Below are positions 24,951 to 36,685 of a DNA stretch of 64,000 bases, one piece after another (position 1 is the first letter of the stretch; every line of letters starts with the position of its first letter). The position numbers were made by a program, and so were the translations under genes. The stretch is from Chlorocebus sabaeus (taxonomy: Eukaryota; Chordata; Mammalia; Primates; Cercopithecidae). The DNA lies in the NCBI RefSeq assembly GCF_047675955.1, contig NW_027327442.1, positions 186,001-250,000 of the forward strand, read 5' to 3'. Below the pieces are notes generated by a model. It made no database searches. It saw only the letters and a list, made by a program, of their open reading frames with translations, and was not told where the DNA came from.

Positions 24951-27756
24951 CTTCTTTCCAGTTTTGAACCGAAGATAATTCCTTTTTCACCGTAGCCCCC
25001 TATGGGCTTCCAAATATCCCTTTGCCAATTCCACAAGAACAGCCTTCGCGGAAGGCTTCTTGAAGGGAAAGATATAACTCTGTGAGATGAATTAACAGAA
25101 CACAGAGCAGTTTCTCAGAAAGCTTCTTCCCAGTTTTGAACGGAAGATATTTCCTTTTTCACCATAGCCCTCTAAGGGCTTCCACATATCCCTTTACCAA
25201 TTCCACAAGAACAGCCTTAACGAAAGGCTTCTTGAAGGGAAAGATGTAACTCTGTGAGGTCAATTAACAGAACACAGAGCAGTTTCTCAGAAAGCTTCTT
25301 TCCAGTTTTGAACGGAAGATACTTCCTTTTTCACCATAGCCCTCTAAGGGATTCCAAATATCCCTTTGCCAATTCCACAAGAACAGCCTTAGCGAAAGGC
25401 TTCTTGATGGGAAAGATGTAACCCTGTGACATGAATTTACAGAACACAGAGCAGTTTCTCAGAAAGCTTCTTTCCAGTTTTGAATGGAAGATATTTCCTT
25501 TTTCACCGTAGCCGTCTATGGGCTTTAAATATCACTTTGCCAATTTCACAAGAACAGCCTTAGCGAAAGGCTTCTTGAACCTAAAGATGTAATTCTGTGA
25601 GGTGAATTAACAGAACACAGAGCAGTTTCTCAGAAAGCTTCTTCACAGTTTTGAATGGAAGATACTTCCTTTTTCACCATAGCCCTCTATGGGCTTCCAA
25701 ATATCCCTTTGCCAATTCCACAAGAACAGCCTTAGCGAAAGACTTCTTGAAGGGAAAGATGTAACTCTGTGAGATGAATTAACAGAACACATTGCAGTTT
25801 CTCAGGAAGCTTCTTTGCCGTTTTGAACGGAAGATATTTCCTTTTTCACCATACCCCTCTATGGGCTTCCAAATATCACTTTGCCAATTCCACAAGAACA
25901 GCCTTAGCGAAAGGCTTCTTGAAGGGAAAGATGTAACTCTGTGAGATGAATTAACAGAACACAGAGCAGTTTCTCAGAAAGCTTCTTTCCAGTTTTGAAC
26001 GGAAGATATTTCCTTTTTCACCTTAGCCCTCTATTGGCTTCCAAATATCCCTTTGCCAATTCCTCAAGAACAGCCTTAGCGAAAGGCTTCTTGAAGGGAA
26101 AGATGTAACTCTGTGAGGTGAATTAACAGAACACAGAGCAGTTTCTCAGAAAGCTTCTTTCCAGTATTGAACGGAAGATATTTCCTTTTTCACCATAGCC
26201 CTGTATGGGCTTCCAAATATCGCTTTGCCAATTCCACAAGAACAGCCTTAGCGAAAGGCTTCCTGAAGGGAAAGATGTAACTCTGCGAGATTAATTAACA
26301 GAACACAGAGCAGTTTCTCATAAATCTTCTTTCCAGTTTTGAACGGAAGTTATTTCCTTTTTCACCATAGACCTCTATGGGCTTCTAATTATCCCTTTGC
26401 CAATTCCACAAGAACAGCCTTAGCGAAAGACTTCTTGAAGGGAAAGATGTAACGCTGTGAGATGAATTAACAGAACACAGAGCAGTTTCTCAGAAAGCTT
26501 CTTTAAAGTTTTGAACGGATGATATTTCCTTTTTCACCATACCCCTCTATGGGCTTCCACATATCCCTTTGCCAATTCCACAAGAACAGCCTTAGCGAAA
26601 GGCTTCTTGAAGGGAAAGATGTAACTCTGTGAGATGAATTAACAGAACACAGAGCAGTTTCTCAGAAAGCTTCTTTCCAGTTTTGAACGGAAGATATTTC
26701 CTTTTTCACCATAGCCCTCTATGGGCTTCCACATATCCCTTTGCCAATTCCACAAGAACAGCCTTAGCGAAAGGCTTCTTGAAGGGAAAGATGTAACTCT
26801 GTGAGATGAATTAACAGAACACAGAGCAGTTTCTCAGAAAGCTTCTTTCCAGTTTTGAACGGAAGATATTTCCTTTTTCACCATAGCCCTCTATGGGCTT
26901 CCACATATCCCTTTGCCAATTCCACAAGAACAGCCTTAGCGAAAGGCTTCTTGAAGGGAAAGATGTAACTCAGTGAGATGAATTAACAAAACACAGATCA
27001 GTTTCTCAGAAAGCTTCTTTCCAGTTTTGAACGGAAGATATTTCCTTTTTCACCATAGCCCTCTATGGGCTTCCAAATATCCCTTTGCCAATTGCACAAG
27101 AACAGCCTTCGCGGAAGGCTTCTTGAAGGGAAAGATGTAACTCTTTGAGATGAATTAACAGAACACATTGCAGTTTCTCAGAAAGCTTCTTTGCCGTTTT
27201 GAACGGAAGATATTTCCTTTTTCACCATAGCCCTCTATGGGCTTCCAAATATCACTTTGCCAATTCCACAAGAACAGCCTTAGCGAAAGGCTTCTTGAAG
27301 GGAAAGATGTAACTCTGTGAGATGAATTAACAGAACACAGAGCAGTTTCTCAGAAAGCTTCTTTCCAGTTTTGAACGGAAGATATTTCCTTTTTCACCTT
27401 AGCCCTCTATGGGCTTCCAAATATCCCTTTGCCATTTCCTCAAGAACAGCCTTAGCGAAAGGCTTCTTGAAGGGAAAGATGTAACTCTGTGAGGTGAATT
27501 AACAGAACACAGAGCAGTTTCTCAGAAAGCTTCTTTCCAGTTTTGAACCGAAGATAATTCCTTTTTCACCATAGCCCTCTATGGGCTTCCAAATATCCCT
27601 TTGCCAATTCCACAAGAACAGCCTTAGCGAAAGGCTTCTTGAAGGGAAAGATGTAACCCTGTGACATGAATTTACAGAACACAGAGCAGTTTCTCAGAAA
27701 GCTTCTTTCCAGTTTTGAATGGAAGATATTTCCTTTTTCTCCGTAGCTGTCTATGG
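23286..27756. repeat. Tandem pair of 13-monomer higher-order units
   Basis: A-cassette intervals 23,286-25,521 and 25,521-27,756 are both 2,235 bp (13 monomers). The first nine monomers after each cassette agree in order (TTCACAG, TTGCCG, CACCTTAG, AGTATTG with ATCGCTTTG, CATAAATC with TAGACCTC, TTTAAAG, and so on to CTTCGCGG). The last four differ: the second unit returns to the CATTGCAG/TTTGCCG and CACCTTAG monomers at about 27,164-27,450. Equal length therefore hides different content. Confidence 0.76.
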
Positions 27757-27890
27757 GCTTTAAATATCACTTTGCCAATTTCACAAGAACAGCCTTAGCG
27801 AAAGGCTTCTTGAACCTAAAGATGTAATTCTGTGAGGTGAATTAACAGAACACAGAGCAGTTTCTCAGAAAACTTCTTCCCAGTTTTGAA
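27653..27890. repeat. Chimeric A cassette
   Basis: The AACCCTGTGACATG linker, GGCTTTAAAT body (27,756) and GAACCTAAAG block are intact. The next monomer reads AAAACTTCTTCCCAG instead of CTTCTTCACAG, so the cassette is broken between about 27,855 and 27,875. The box in the body reads TTTCTCCGTAG, with T for A. The following monomer, with CTTTATCACC, begins the block shared with 40.9 kb. Confidence 0.72.
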
Positions 27891-29986
27891 CGGAAGATAT
27901 TTCCTTTATCACCATAGCCCTCTATGGGCTTCCACATATCCCTTTACCAATTCCACAAGAACAGCCTTAACGAAAGGCTTCTTGAAGGGAAAGATGTAAC
28001 TCTGTGAGGTCAATTAACAGAACACAGAGCAGTTTCTCAGAAAGCTTCTTTCCAGTTTTGAACGGAAGATACTTCCTTTTTCACCATAGCCCTCTAAGGG
28101 CTTCCAAATATCCCTTTGCCAATTCCACAAGAACAGCCTTAGCGAAAGGCTTCTTGAAGGGAAAGATGTAACCCTGTGACATGAATTTACAGAACACAGA
28201 GCAGTTTCTCAGAAAGCTTCTTTCCAGTTTTGAATGGAAGATATTTCCTTTTTCACCGTAGCCGTCTATGGGCTTTAAATATCACTTTGCCAAATTCACA
28301 AGAACAGCCTTAGCGAAAGGCTTCTTGAACCTAAACATGTAATTCTGTGAGGTGAATTAACAGAACACAGAGCAGTTTCTCAGAAAGCTTCTTCACAGTT
28401 TTGAACGGAAGATACTTCCTTTTTCACCATAGCCCTCTATGGGCTTCCAAATATCCCTTTGCCAATTCCACAAGAACAGCCTTAACGAAAGACTTCTTGA
28501 AGGGAAAGATGTAACTCTGTGAGATGAATTAACAGAACACAGAGCAGTTTCTCAGAAAGCTTCTTTCCAGTATTGAACGGAAGATATTTCCTTTTACACC
28601 ATAGCCCTGTATGGGCTTCCAAATATCACTTTGCCAATTCCACAAGAACAGCCTTAGCGAAAGGCTTCCTGAAGGGAAAGATGTAACTCTGCGAGATTAA
28701 TTAACAGAACACAGAGCAGTTTCTCATAAATCTTCTTTCCAGTTTTGAACGGAAGATATTTCCTTTTTCACCATAGACCTCTATGGGCTTCTAATTATCC
28801 CTTTGCCAATTCCACAAGAACAGCCTTAGCGAAAGAGTTCTTGAAGGGAAAGATGTAACTCTGTGAGATGAATTAACAGAACACAGAGCAGTTTCTCAGA
28901 AAGCTTCTTTAAAGTTTTGAACGGAAGATATTTCCTTTTTCACCATACCCCTCTATGGGCTTCCACATATCCCTTTGCCAATTCCACAAGAACAGCCTTA
29001 GCGAAAGGCTTCTTGAAGGGAAAGATGTAACTCTGTGAGATGAATTAACAGAACACAGAGCAGTTTCTCAGAAAGCTTCTTTCCAGTTTTGAACGGAAGA
29101 TATTTCCCTTTTCACCATAGCCCTCTATGGGCTTCCACATATCCCTTTGCCAATTCCACAAGAACAGCCTTAGCGAAAGGCTTCTTGAAGGGAAAGATGT
29201 AACTCTGTGAGCTGAATTAACAGAACACAGAGCAGTTTCTCAGAAAGCTTCTTCCCAGTTTTGAACGGAATATATTTCCTTTTTCACCATAGCCCTCTAT
29301 GGGCTTCCACATATCCCTTTACCAATTCCACAAGAACAGCCTTAACGAAAGGCTTCTTGAAGGGAAAGATGTAACTCTGTGAGGTGAATTAACAGAACAC
29401 AGAGCAGTTTCTCAGAAAGCTTCTTTCTAGTTTTGAACGGAAGATACTTCCTTTTTCACCATAGCCCTCTAAGGGCTTCCAAATATCCCTTTGCCAATTC
29501 CACAAGAACAGACTTAGCGAAAGGCTTCTTGAAGGGAAAGATGTAACCCTGTGACATGAATTTACAGAACACAGAGCCGTTTCTCAGAAAGCTTCTTTCC
29601 AGTTTTTAATGGAAGATATTTAATTTTTCACCGTAGCCGTCTATGGGCTTTAAATATCACTTTGTCAATTTCAAAAGAACAGCCTTAGCGAAAGGCTTCT
29701 TGAACCTAAAGATGTAATTCTGTGAGGTGAATTAACAGAACACACAGCAGTTTCTCAGAAAGCTTCTTCACAGTTTTGAACGGAAGATGCTTCCTTTTTC
29801 ACCATAGCCCTCTTTTGGCTTCCAAATATCCCTTTGCCAATTCCACAAGAACAGCCTTAGCGAAAGACTTCTTGAAGGGAAAGATGTAACTCTGTGAGAT
29901 GAATTAACAAAACACATTGCAGTTTCTCAGAAAGCTTCTTTGCCGTTTTGAACGGAAGATATTTCCTTTTTCACCATAGCCCTCTA
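27870..29986. repeat. Domain-1 end block, re-used in the 40.9-43.9 kb island
   Basis: 27,870-28,970 matches 40,935-42,031 at offset 13,065 (CTTTATCACC 27,904/40,969; A cassettes 28,271/41,336). 28,108-29,986 matches 42,032-43,910 at offset 13,924 (cassettes 28,271/42,195 and 29,646/43,570; GAGCCGTTTC near 29,576/43,500; TCTTTTGGC near 29,812). The two offsets differ by 859, the size of the 5-monomer duplication on the right side. Confidence 0.8.
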
Positions 29987-29999
29987 TGGGCTTCCAAAT

Positions 30000-30520
30000 A
30001 TCCCTTTGCCAATTCCACAAGAACAGCCTTAGCGAAAGACTTCTTGAAGGGAAAGATGTAACTCTGTGATATGAATTAAGAGAACACAGAGCAGTTTCTC
30101 AGAAAGCTTCTTTCCAGTTTTGAACGGAAGATATTTCCTTTTTCACCATAGCCCTCTATGGGCTTCCACATATCCCTTTGCCAATTCCACAAGAACAGCC
30201 TTAGCGAAAGGCTTCTTGAAGGGAAAGATGTAACTCTGTGAGATGAATTAACAGAACACAGTGCAGTTTCTCAGAAAGCTTCTTTCCAGTTTTGAACGGA
30301 AGATACTTCCTTTTTCACCTTAGCCCTCTATGGGCTTCCAAATATCCCTTTACCAATTCCACAAGAACAGCCTTAGCGAAAGGCTTCTTGAAGGGAAAGA
30401 TGTAACTCTGTGAGATGAATTAACAAAACACAGAGCAGTTTCTCAGAAAGCTTCTTTCCACTTTTGAACGCAAGATATTTCCTTTTTCAACATAGCCCTC
30501 TATGGACTTCCAAATATCCC
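30000..30520. repeat. Boundary segment matching 55.6-56.65 kb
   Basis: CTGTGATATGAATTA (30,069 and 55,681) and CAGTGCAG (30,261 and 55,873) give an offset of 25,612. ACAAAACACAGAG (30,423 and 56,551) gives 26,128, three monomers more. This is the first domain-2 type sequence from the left. The last monomer, with CTTTTGAACGCAAG, is a left half only. Confidence 0.7.
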
Positions 30521-31009
30521 ATTGCCAATTCCACAAGAACAGCCTTAGCGAAAGGCTTCTTGAAGGGAAAGATGTAACTCTGTGAGGTGAATTAACAGAA
30601 CACAGAGTAGTTTCTCAGAAACCTTCTTTCCAGTTTTGAACGGAAGATACTTCCTTTTTCACCATAGCCCTCTATGGGCTTCCAAATATCCCTTTGCCAA
30701 CTCGACAAGAACAGCCTTAGCGAAAGGCTTCTTGAAGGGAAAGATGTAACTCTGTGAGCTGAATTAACAGAACACAGAGCAGTTTCTCAGAAAGCTTCTT
30801 TCCTGTTTTGAACGGAAGATATTTCCTTTTTCACCTTAGCCCTCTATGGGCTTCCAAATATCCCTTTGCCAATTCCACAAAAACAGCCTTAGCGAAAGGC
30901 TTCTAGAAGGGAAAGATGTAACTCTGTGAGATGAATTAACAGAACACAGAGCAGTTTCTCAGAAAGCTTCTTTCCAGTTTTGAACGAAAGATATTTCTTT
31001 TTTCACCAT

Positions 31010-31024
31010 AGCCCTTTAAGGGCT
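31010..31024. other. Near-uninterrupted dyad AGCCCTT-T-AAGGGCT
   Basis: Two changes in the first monomer dyad give 7-bp arms around one base. Further copies lie at 31,526-31,540, 49,918-49,932, 57,826-57,840 and 58,342-58,356. A copy at 37,028-37,042 has the last base changed (GGGCC). All sit in monomers that also have GAACGAAAG and TTCTTTTTTCACC, so they form one lineage. The variant is confined to domain 2. Confidence 0.75.
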
Positions 31025-31183
31025 TCTACATATCCCTTTGCCAATTCCACAAGAACAGCCTTAGTGAAAGGCTTCTTGAAGGGAAAGATGTAACTCTGTG
31101 AGGTGAATTAACAGAACACAGAGCAGTTTCTCAGAAAGCTTTTTTCCAGTTTTGAACGGAAGATACTTCCTTTTTCACCATAT

Positions 31184-32622
31184 CCCTCTATGGGCTTCCA
31201 AATATCCCTTTGCCAATTCCACAAGAACAGCCTTAGCGAAAGGCTTCTTGAAGGGAAAGATGTAACTCTGTGAGGTGAATTAACAGAACACAGAGCAGTT
31301 TCTCAGAAAGCTTCTTTCCTGTTTTGAACGGAAGATATTTCCTTTTACACCTTAGCCCTCTATGGGCTTCGAAATATCCCTTTGCCAATTCCACAATAAT
31401 AGCCTTAGCGAAAGGCTTCTTGAAGGGAAAGATGTAACTCTGTGAGATGAATTAACAGAACACAGAGCAGTTTCTCAGAAAGCTTCTTTCCAGTTTTGAA
31501 CGAAAGATATTTCTTTTTTCACCATAGCCCTTTAAGGGCTTCTACATATCCCTTTGCCAATTCCACAAGAACAGCCTTAGTGAAAGGCTTCTTGAAGGGA
31601 CAGATGTAACTCTGTGAGATGAATTAACAGAACACAGAGCAGTTTCTCAGAAAGCTTCTTTCCAGTTTTCAACGGAAGATATTTCCTTTTTCACCATAGA
31701 ACTCCACGGGCTTCCACACATCCCTTTGCCAATTCCACAAGAACAGCCTTAGCGAAAGGCTTCTTGAAGGCAAAGATGTAACTCTGTGAGGTGAATTAAC
31801 AGAACACAGTGCAGTTTCTCAGAAAGCTTCTTTCCAGTTTTGAACGGAAGATACTTCCTTTTTCACCATAGCCCTCTAAGGGCTTCCAAATATCCCTTTG
31901 CCAATTCCACAAGAACAGCCTTAGCGAAAGGCTTCTTGAAGGGAAAGATGTAACTCTGTGGGATGAATTAACAGAACACAGAGCAGTTTCTCAGAAAGCT
32001 TCTTTCCAGTTTTCAACGGAAGATATTTCCTTTTTCACCATAGAATTCTACGGGCCTCCATATATCACTTTGCCAATTCCACAAGAACAGCCTTAGCGAA
32101 AGGCTTCCTGAAGGGAAAGATGTAACACTGTGATGTGAATTAACAGAACAGAGAGCAGTTTCTCAGAAAGCTTCTTTCCAGATTTGAACGGAAGATATTT
32201 CCTTTTTCACCATAGCGCTATATGGGCTTCCAAATATCACTTTGCCAATTCCACAAGAACAGCCTTCGCGAAAGAGTTCTTGAAGGGAAAGATATAAATC
32301 TGTGAGATAAATTAACAGAACACAGAGCAGTTTCTCAGAAAGCTTCTTTCCAGTTTTGAACGGAAGATATTTCCTTTTTCACCATAGCCCTCTAGGGGCT
32401 TCCAAATATCCCTTTGCCAATTCCACAAGAACAGCCTTAGCGAAAGGCTTCTAGAAGGGAAAGATGTAACTCTGTGAGGTGAATTAACAGAACACAGAGC
32501 AGTTTCTCAGAAAGCTTCTTTCCAGTTTTGATCGGAAGATACTTCCTTTTTCACCATAGCCCTCTATGGGCTTCCAAATATCCCTTTGCCAATTCCACAA
32601 GAACAGCCTTAGCGAAAGGCTT
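31184..32622. repeat. 8-monomer block duplicated at 36,686-38,123
   Basis: The offset is 5,502 (32 monomers) at 31,321/36,823, 31,699/37,201 and 32,211/37,713. It becomes 5,501 after a 1-bp loss near 37,971 (GTAATCTG). At the right edge the copy at 38,123 jumps to the sequence seen at 32,967. This drops two monomers, including the GAGTTGTTTCTCAGATAGC monomer of the left copy. Confidence 0.76.
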
Positions 32623-33037
32623 CTTGAAGGGAAAGATGTAACTCTGTGATATGAATTAACAGAACACAGAGTTGTTTCTCAGATAGCTTCTTTGCAGTTT
32701 TGAATGGAACATATTTCCTTTTTCACCATAGCCCTATATGGGCTTCCAAATATCACTTTGCCAATTCCACAAGAACAGCCTTAGCGAAAGGCTTCTTGAA
32801 GGGAAAGATGTAACTCTGTGAGGTGAATTAACAGAACACAGAGCAGTTTCTCAGAAAGCTTCTTTCCAGTTTTGAACGGAAGATATTTCCTTTTTCACCA
32901 TAGCCCTCTATGGGCTTCCAAATATCACTTTGCCAATTCCACCAGAACAGCCTTCGCGGAAGGCTTCTTGAAGGGAAAGATGTAACTCTGTGAGATGAAT
33001 TAACAGAACACAGAGCAGTTTCTCAGAAAGCTTCTTT

Positions 33038-33750
33038 GCAGTATTGAACGGAAGATATTTCCATTTTCACCACAGCCCTCTTTGGGTTTCTACATATCCC
33101 TTTGCCAATTCCACAAGAACAGCCTTAGCGAAAGGCTTCTTGAAGGGAAAGATGTAACTCTGTGAGGTGAATTAACAGAACACAGAGGAATTTCTCAGAA
33201 AGCTTCTTTCCAGTTTTGAACGGAAGATACTTCCTTTTTCACCATAGCCCTCTATGGGCTTCCAAATATCCCTTTGCCAATTTCACAAGAACAGCCTTAG
33301 CGAAAGGCTTCTTGAAGGGAAAGATGTAACTCTGTGAGATGAATTAACAGAACACAGAGCAGTTTCTCAGAAAGCTTCTTTCCACTTTTGAACGGAAGAT
33401 ATTTCCTTTTTCACCATAGCCCTCTATCGGCTTCCAAATATCACTTTGCCAATTCCACAAGAACAGCCTTCGTGAAAGGCTTCTTGAAGGGAAAGATGCA
33501 AATCTGTGAGATGAATTAACAGAAAACAGAGTAGTTTCTCAGAAAGCTTCTTTCCAGTTTTGAGCGAAAGATATTTCCTTTTACACCATAGCCCTCTATG
33601 GGCTTCCACATATCCCTGTACAAATTCCACAAGAACATCCTTAGCGAAAGTCTTCGTGAAGTTAAAGATATAACTCTGTGAGGTGAATTAACAGAACACA
33701 AAGCAGTTTCTCAGAAAGCTTCTTTCCACTTTTGAAAGGAAGACATTTCC
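33038..33750. repeat. B cassette copy 1 (lacks the third monomer)
   Basis: Order of parts: GCAGTATTG with CCACAGCCCTCTTTGGG; GAGGAATTT; CCACTTTTG with CTATCGGC and CTTCGTGAAAGG; AAAACAGAGTAG with GAGCGAAAG and CTGTACAAATTCC; GTCTTCGTGAAG; ACACAAAGCAG with GAAAGGAAGACATTT. The monomer with GAATTACAG, AAATCTTC and GGGAGAG, present in copies 2, 3, 4, 6 and 7, is missing. Open frames of 61 and 68 codons on the minus strand come from this block and recur with it. They are not taken as genes. Confidence 0.78.
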
Positions 33751-33941
33751 TTTTTCACCATAGCCCTCTATGGTCTTCCAAATATCCCTTTGCCAATTCC
33801 ACAAGAACAGCCTTAGCGAAAGGCTTCTTGAAGGGAAAGATGTAACTCTGTGAGATGAATTAACAGAACACAGAGCAGTTTCTCAGAAAGTTTCTTTCCA
33901 GTTTTGAACGGAGGATATTTCCTTTTTCACCATAGCCCTCT

Positions 33942-36478
33942 ATGGGCTTCCAAATATCCCTTTGCCAATTCCACAAGAACAGCCTTAGCGAAAGGCTTCT
34001 TGAAGGGAAAGATGTAACTCTGTGAGATGAATTAACAGAACACAGAGCAGTTTCTCAGAAAGCTTCCTTCCAGTTTTCAACGGAAGATATTTCCTTTTTC
34101 ACCATAGAACTCTACAGGCTTCCACATATCCCTTTGCCAATTCCACAAGAACAGCCTTAGCGAAAGGCTTCTTGAAGGCAAAGATGTAACTCTGTGAGGT
34201 GAATTAAGAGAACACAGTGCGGTTTCTCAGAAAGATTCTTTCCAGGTTTGAACGGAAGATACTTCCTTTTTCACCATAGCCCTCTAAGGGCTTTCAAATA
34301 TCCCTTTGCCAATTCCACAAGAACAGCCTTAGCGAAAGGCTTCTTGAAGGGAAAGATGTAACTCTGTGAGATGAATTAACAGAACACAGAGCAGTTTCTC
34401 AGAAAGCTTCTTTCCAGTTTTGAACGGAAGATATTTCCTTTTTCACCATAGCCCTCTAAGGGCTTCCAAATATCACTTTGCCAATTCCACAAGAACAGCC
34501 TTAGCGAAAGGCTTCCTGAAGGGAAAGATGTAACACTGTGAGATGAATTAACAGAACACACAGCAGTTTCTCAGAAAGCTTCTTTCCACTTTTGAACGGA
34601 AGATATTTCCTTTTTCACCATAGCCCTCTATGGGCTTCCAAATATCCCTTTGCCAATTACACAAGAACAGCCTTAGGGAAAGATTCTTGAAGGGAAAGAT
34701 GTAACTCTGTGAGGTGAATTAACAGAACACAGAGCAGTTTCTCAGAAAGCTTCTTTCCAGTTTTGAACGGAAGATACTTCCTTTTTCACCGTAGCCCTCT
34801 ATGGGCTTCCAAATATCCCTTTTCCAATTGCAGAAGAACAGCCTTAGCGAAAGGCTTCTTGAAGGGAAAGATGTAACTCTGTGAGATGAATTAACAGAAC
34901 ACAGAGCAGTTTCTCAGAAAGCTTCTTTCCAAATTTGAATGGAAGATATTTCCTTTTTCACCGTAGCCCTCTATGGGCTTCCAAATATCACTTTGCCAAT
35001 TTCACAAGAACAGCCTTAGGGAAAGGCTTCTTGAAGGGAAAGATGTAACTCTGTGAGATGAATTAACAGAACACAGAACAGTTTCTCAGAAAGCTTCTTT
35101 CCAGTTTTCAACGGAAGATATTTCCTTTTTAACCACAGAACTCTACGGGCTTCCACATATCCCTTTGCCAATTCCACAAGAACAGCCTTAGCGAAAGGCT
35201 TCTTGAAGGGAAAGATGTAACTCTGTGTGGTGAATTAACAGAACACGGTGTAGTTTCTCAGAAAGCTTCTTTCCAGTTTTGAACGGAAGATACTTCCTTT
35301 TTCACCATAGCCCTCTAAGGGCTTCTACATATCCCTTTACCAATTCCACAGGAACAGCCTTAGTGAAAGGCTTCTTGAAGGGAAAGATGTAACTCTGTGA
35401 GGTGAATTAACAGAACACAGAGCAGTTTCTCAGAAAGCTTTTCTCCAGTTTTGAACGGAAGATACTTCCTTTTTCACCATAGCCCTCTATGGGCTTCCAA
35501 ATATCCCTTTGCCAATTCCACAAGAACAGCCTTAGCGAAAGGTTTCTTGAAGGGAAAGATGTAACTCAGTGAGATGAATTAACAAAACACAGATCAGTTT
35601 CTCAGAAAGCTTCATTCCAGTTTTCAACGGAAGATATTTCCTTTTTCACCATAGCCCTCTATGGGCTTCCAAATATCCCTTTGCCAATTCCACAAGAACA
35701 GCCTTCGCGGAAGGCTTCTTGAAGGGAAAGATGTAACTCTGTGAGATGAATTAACAGAACACAGAGCAGTTTCTCAGAAAGCTTCTTCCCAGTTTTGAAC
35801 GGAAGATATTTCCTTTATCACCATAGCCCTCTATGGGCTTCCACATATCCCTTTACCAATTCCACAAGAACAGCCTTCGCGGAAGGCTTCTTGAAGGGAA
35901 AGATGTAACTCTGTGAGATGAATTAACAGAACACAGAGCAGTTTCTCAGAAAGCTTCTTTCCAGTTTTGAACGGAAGATACTTCCTTTTTCACCATAGCC
36001 CTCTAAGGGCTTCCAAATATCCCTTTGCCAATTCCACAAGAACAGCCTTAGCGAAAGGCTTCTTGAAGGGAAAGATGTAACCCTGTGACATGAATTTACA
36101 GAACACAGAGCAGTTTCTCAGAAAGCTTCTTTCCAGTTTTGAATGGAAGATATTCCCTTTTTCACCGTAGCCGTCTATGGGCTTTAAATATCACTTTGCC
36201 AAATTCACAAGAACAGCCATAGCGAAAGGCTTCTTGAACCTAAACATGTAATTCTGTGAGGTGAATTAACAGAACACAGAGCAGTTTCTCAGAAAGCTTC
36301 TTCACAGTTTTGAACGGAAGATACTTCCTTTTTCACCAGAGCCCTCTATGGGCTTCCAAATATCCCTTTGCCAATTCCACAAGAACAGCCTTAACGAAAG
36401 ACTTCTTGAAGGGAAAGATGTAACTCTGTGAGATGAATTAACAGAACACAGAGCAGTTTCTCAGAAAGCTTCTTTCCA
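33942..36478. repeat. 15-monomer block duplicated at 39,098-41,634 (left copy)
   Basis: The offset is a constant 5,156 bp (30 monomers) at TCCTTCC 34,065/39,221, GCGG 34,219/39,375, AACCACAG 35,131/40,287, the TTCTCC monomer 35,441/40,597 and the A cassette 36,180/41,336. A short tract near 35,870-35,920 is not shared: here it reads CTTCGCGG then GAGATGAATT, in the other copy CTTAACG then GAGGTCAATT. That fits conversion after duplication. Confidence 0.8.
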
Positions 36479-36685
36479 CTTTTGAACGCAAGATATTTCC
36501 TTTTTCAACATAGCCCTCTATGGACTTCCAAATATCCCTTTGCCAATTCCACAAGAACAGCCTTAGCGAAGGGCTTCTTGAAGGGAAAGATGTAACTCTG
36601 TGAGATAAATTAACAGAACACAGAGCAGTTTCTCAAAAAGCTTCTTTCCAGTTTTCAACGGAAGATATTTCCTTTTTCACCATAG

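Larger units (their letters stand above)
1..30000. repeat. Array domain 1: A-cassette higher-order repeat mosaic
   Basis: This domain is defined by 18 copies of the GGCTTTAAAT monomer, with GGCTTT starting at 1,971, 3,175, 5,409, 7,473, 9,536, 10,567, 12,114, 13,489, 15,207, 16,238, 17,785, 20,536, 22,255, 23,286, 25,521, 27,756, 28,271 and 29,646. The intervals are whole-monomer multiples: 7, 13, 12, 12, 6, 9, 8, 10, 6, 9, 16, 10, 6, 13, 13, 3 and 8. Between cassettes the same ordered variants recur: TTCACAG, then TTGCCG or GAAAATATT, CACCTTAG, AGTATTG, CATAAATC, TTTAAAG, CAGATCAG, CTTCGCGG, CTTCCCAG, GGTCAATT. B-cassette markers are absent. The right boundary, about 29,987-30,070, is where order changes to domain-2 type. 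Confidence 0.82.
30521..33344. repeat. 16-monomer block duplicated at 57,337-60,160 (left copy)
   Basis: The offset is a constant 26,816 bp at six markers: CTCGAC 30,701, a TTACACCTTAG monomer 31,321, GAACTCCACGGG 31,699, CATAGCGC 32,211, GCAGTATTG 33,038 and GAGGAATTT 33,185. No indel was needed across 2.8 kb. The left edge falls inside one monomer: bases up to 30,520 follow the 56.6-kb monomer, and CATTGCC from 30,520 follows the 57.3-kb one. Confidence 0.82.

Noticed and set aside
31010..31024. Strong dyads as transcription terminators
   Set aside because: They are short, lie in every copy of one satellite lineage in a eukaryotic centromere, and have no transcription unit beside them.
33424..33701. 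Recurrent 68- and 61-codon minus-strand open frames, seen again at 38.75, 45.97, 50.96 and 60.41 kb (only the 68-codon one at 55.25)
   Set aside because: They recur because the B cassette recurs. The frames start at GTG (33,628-33,630) and TTG (33,699-33,701), not ATG, and overlap each other in two frames. Conservation is that of the DNA repeat, not of a protein.
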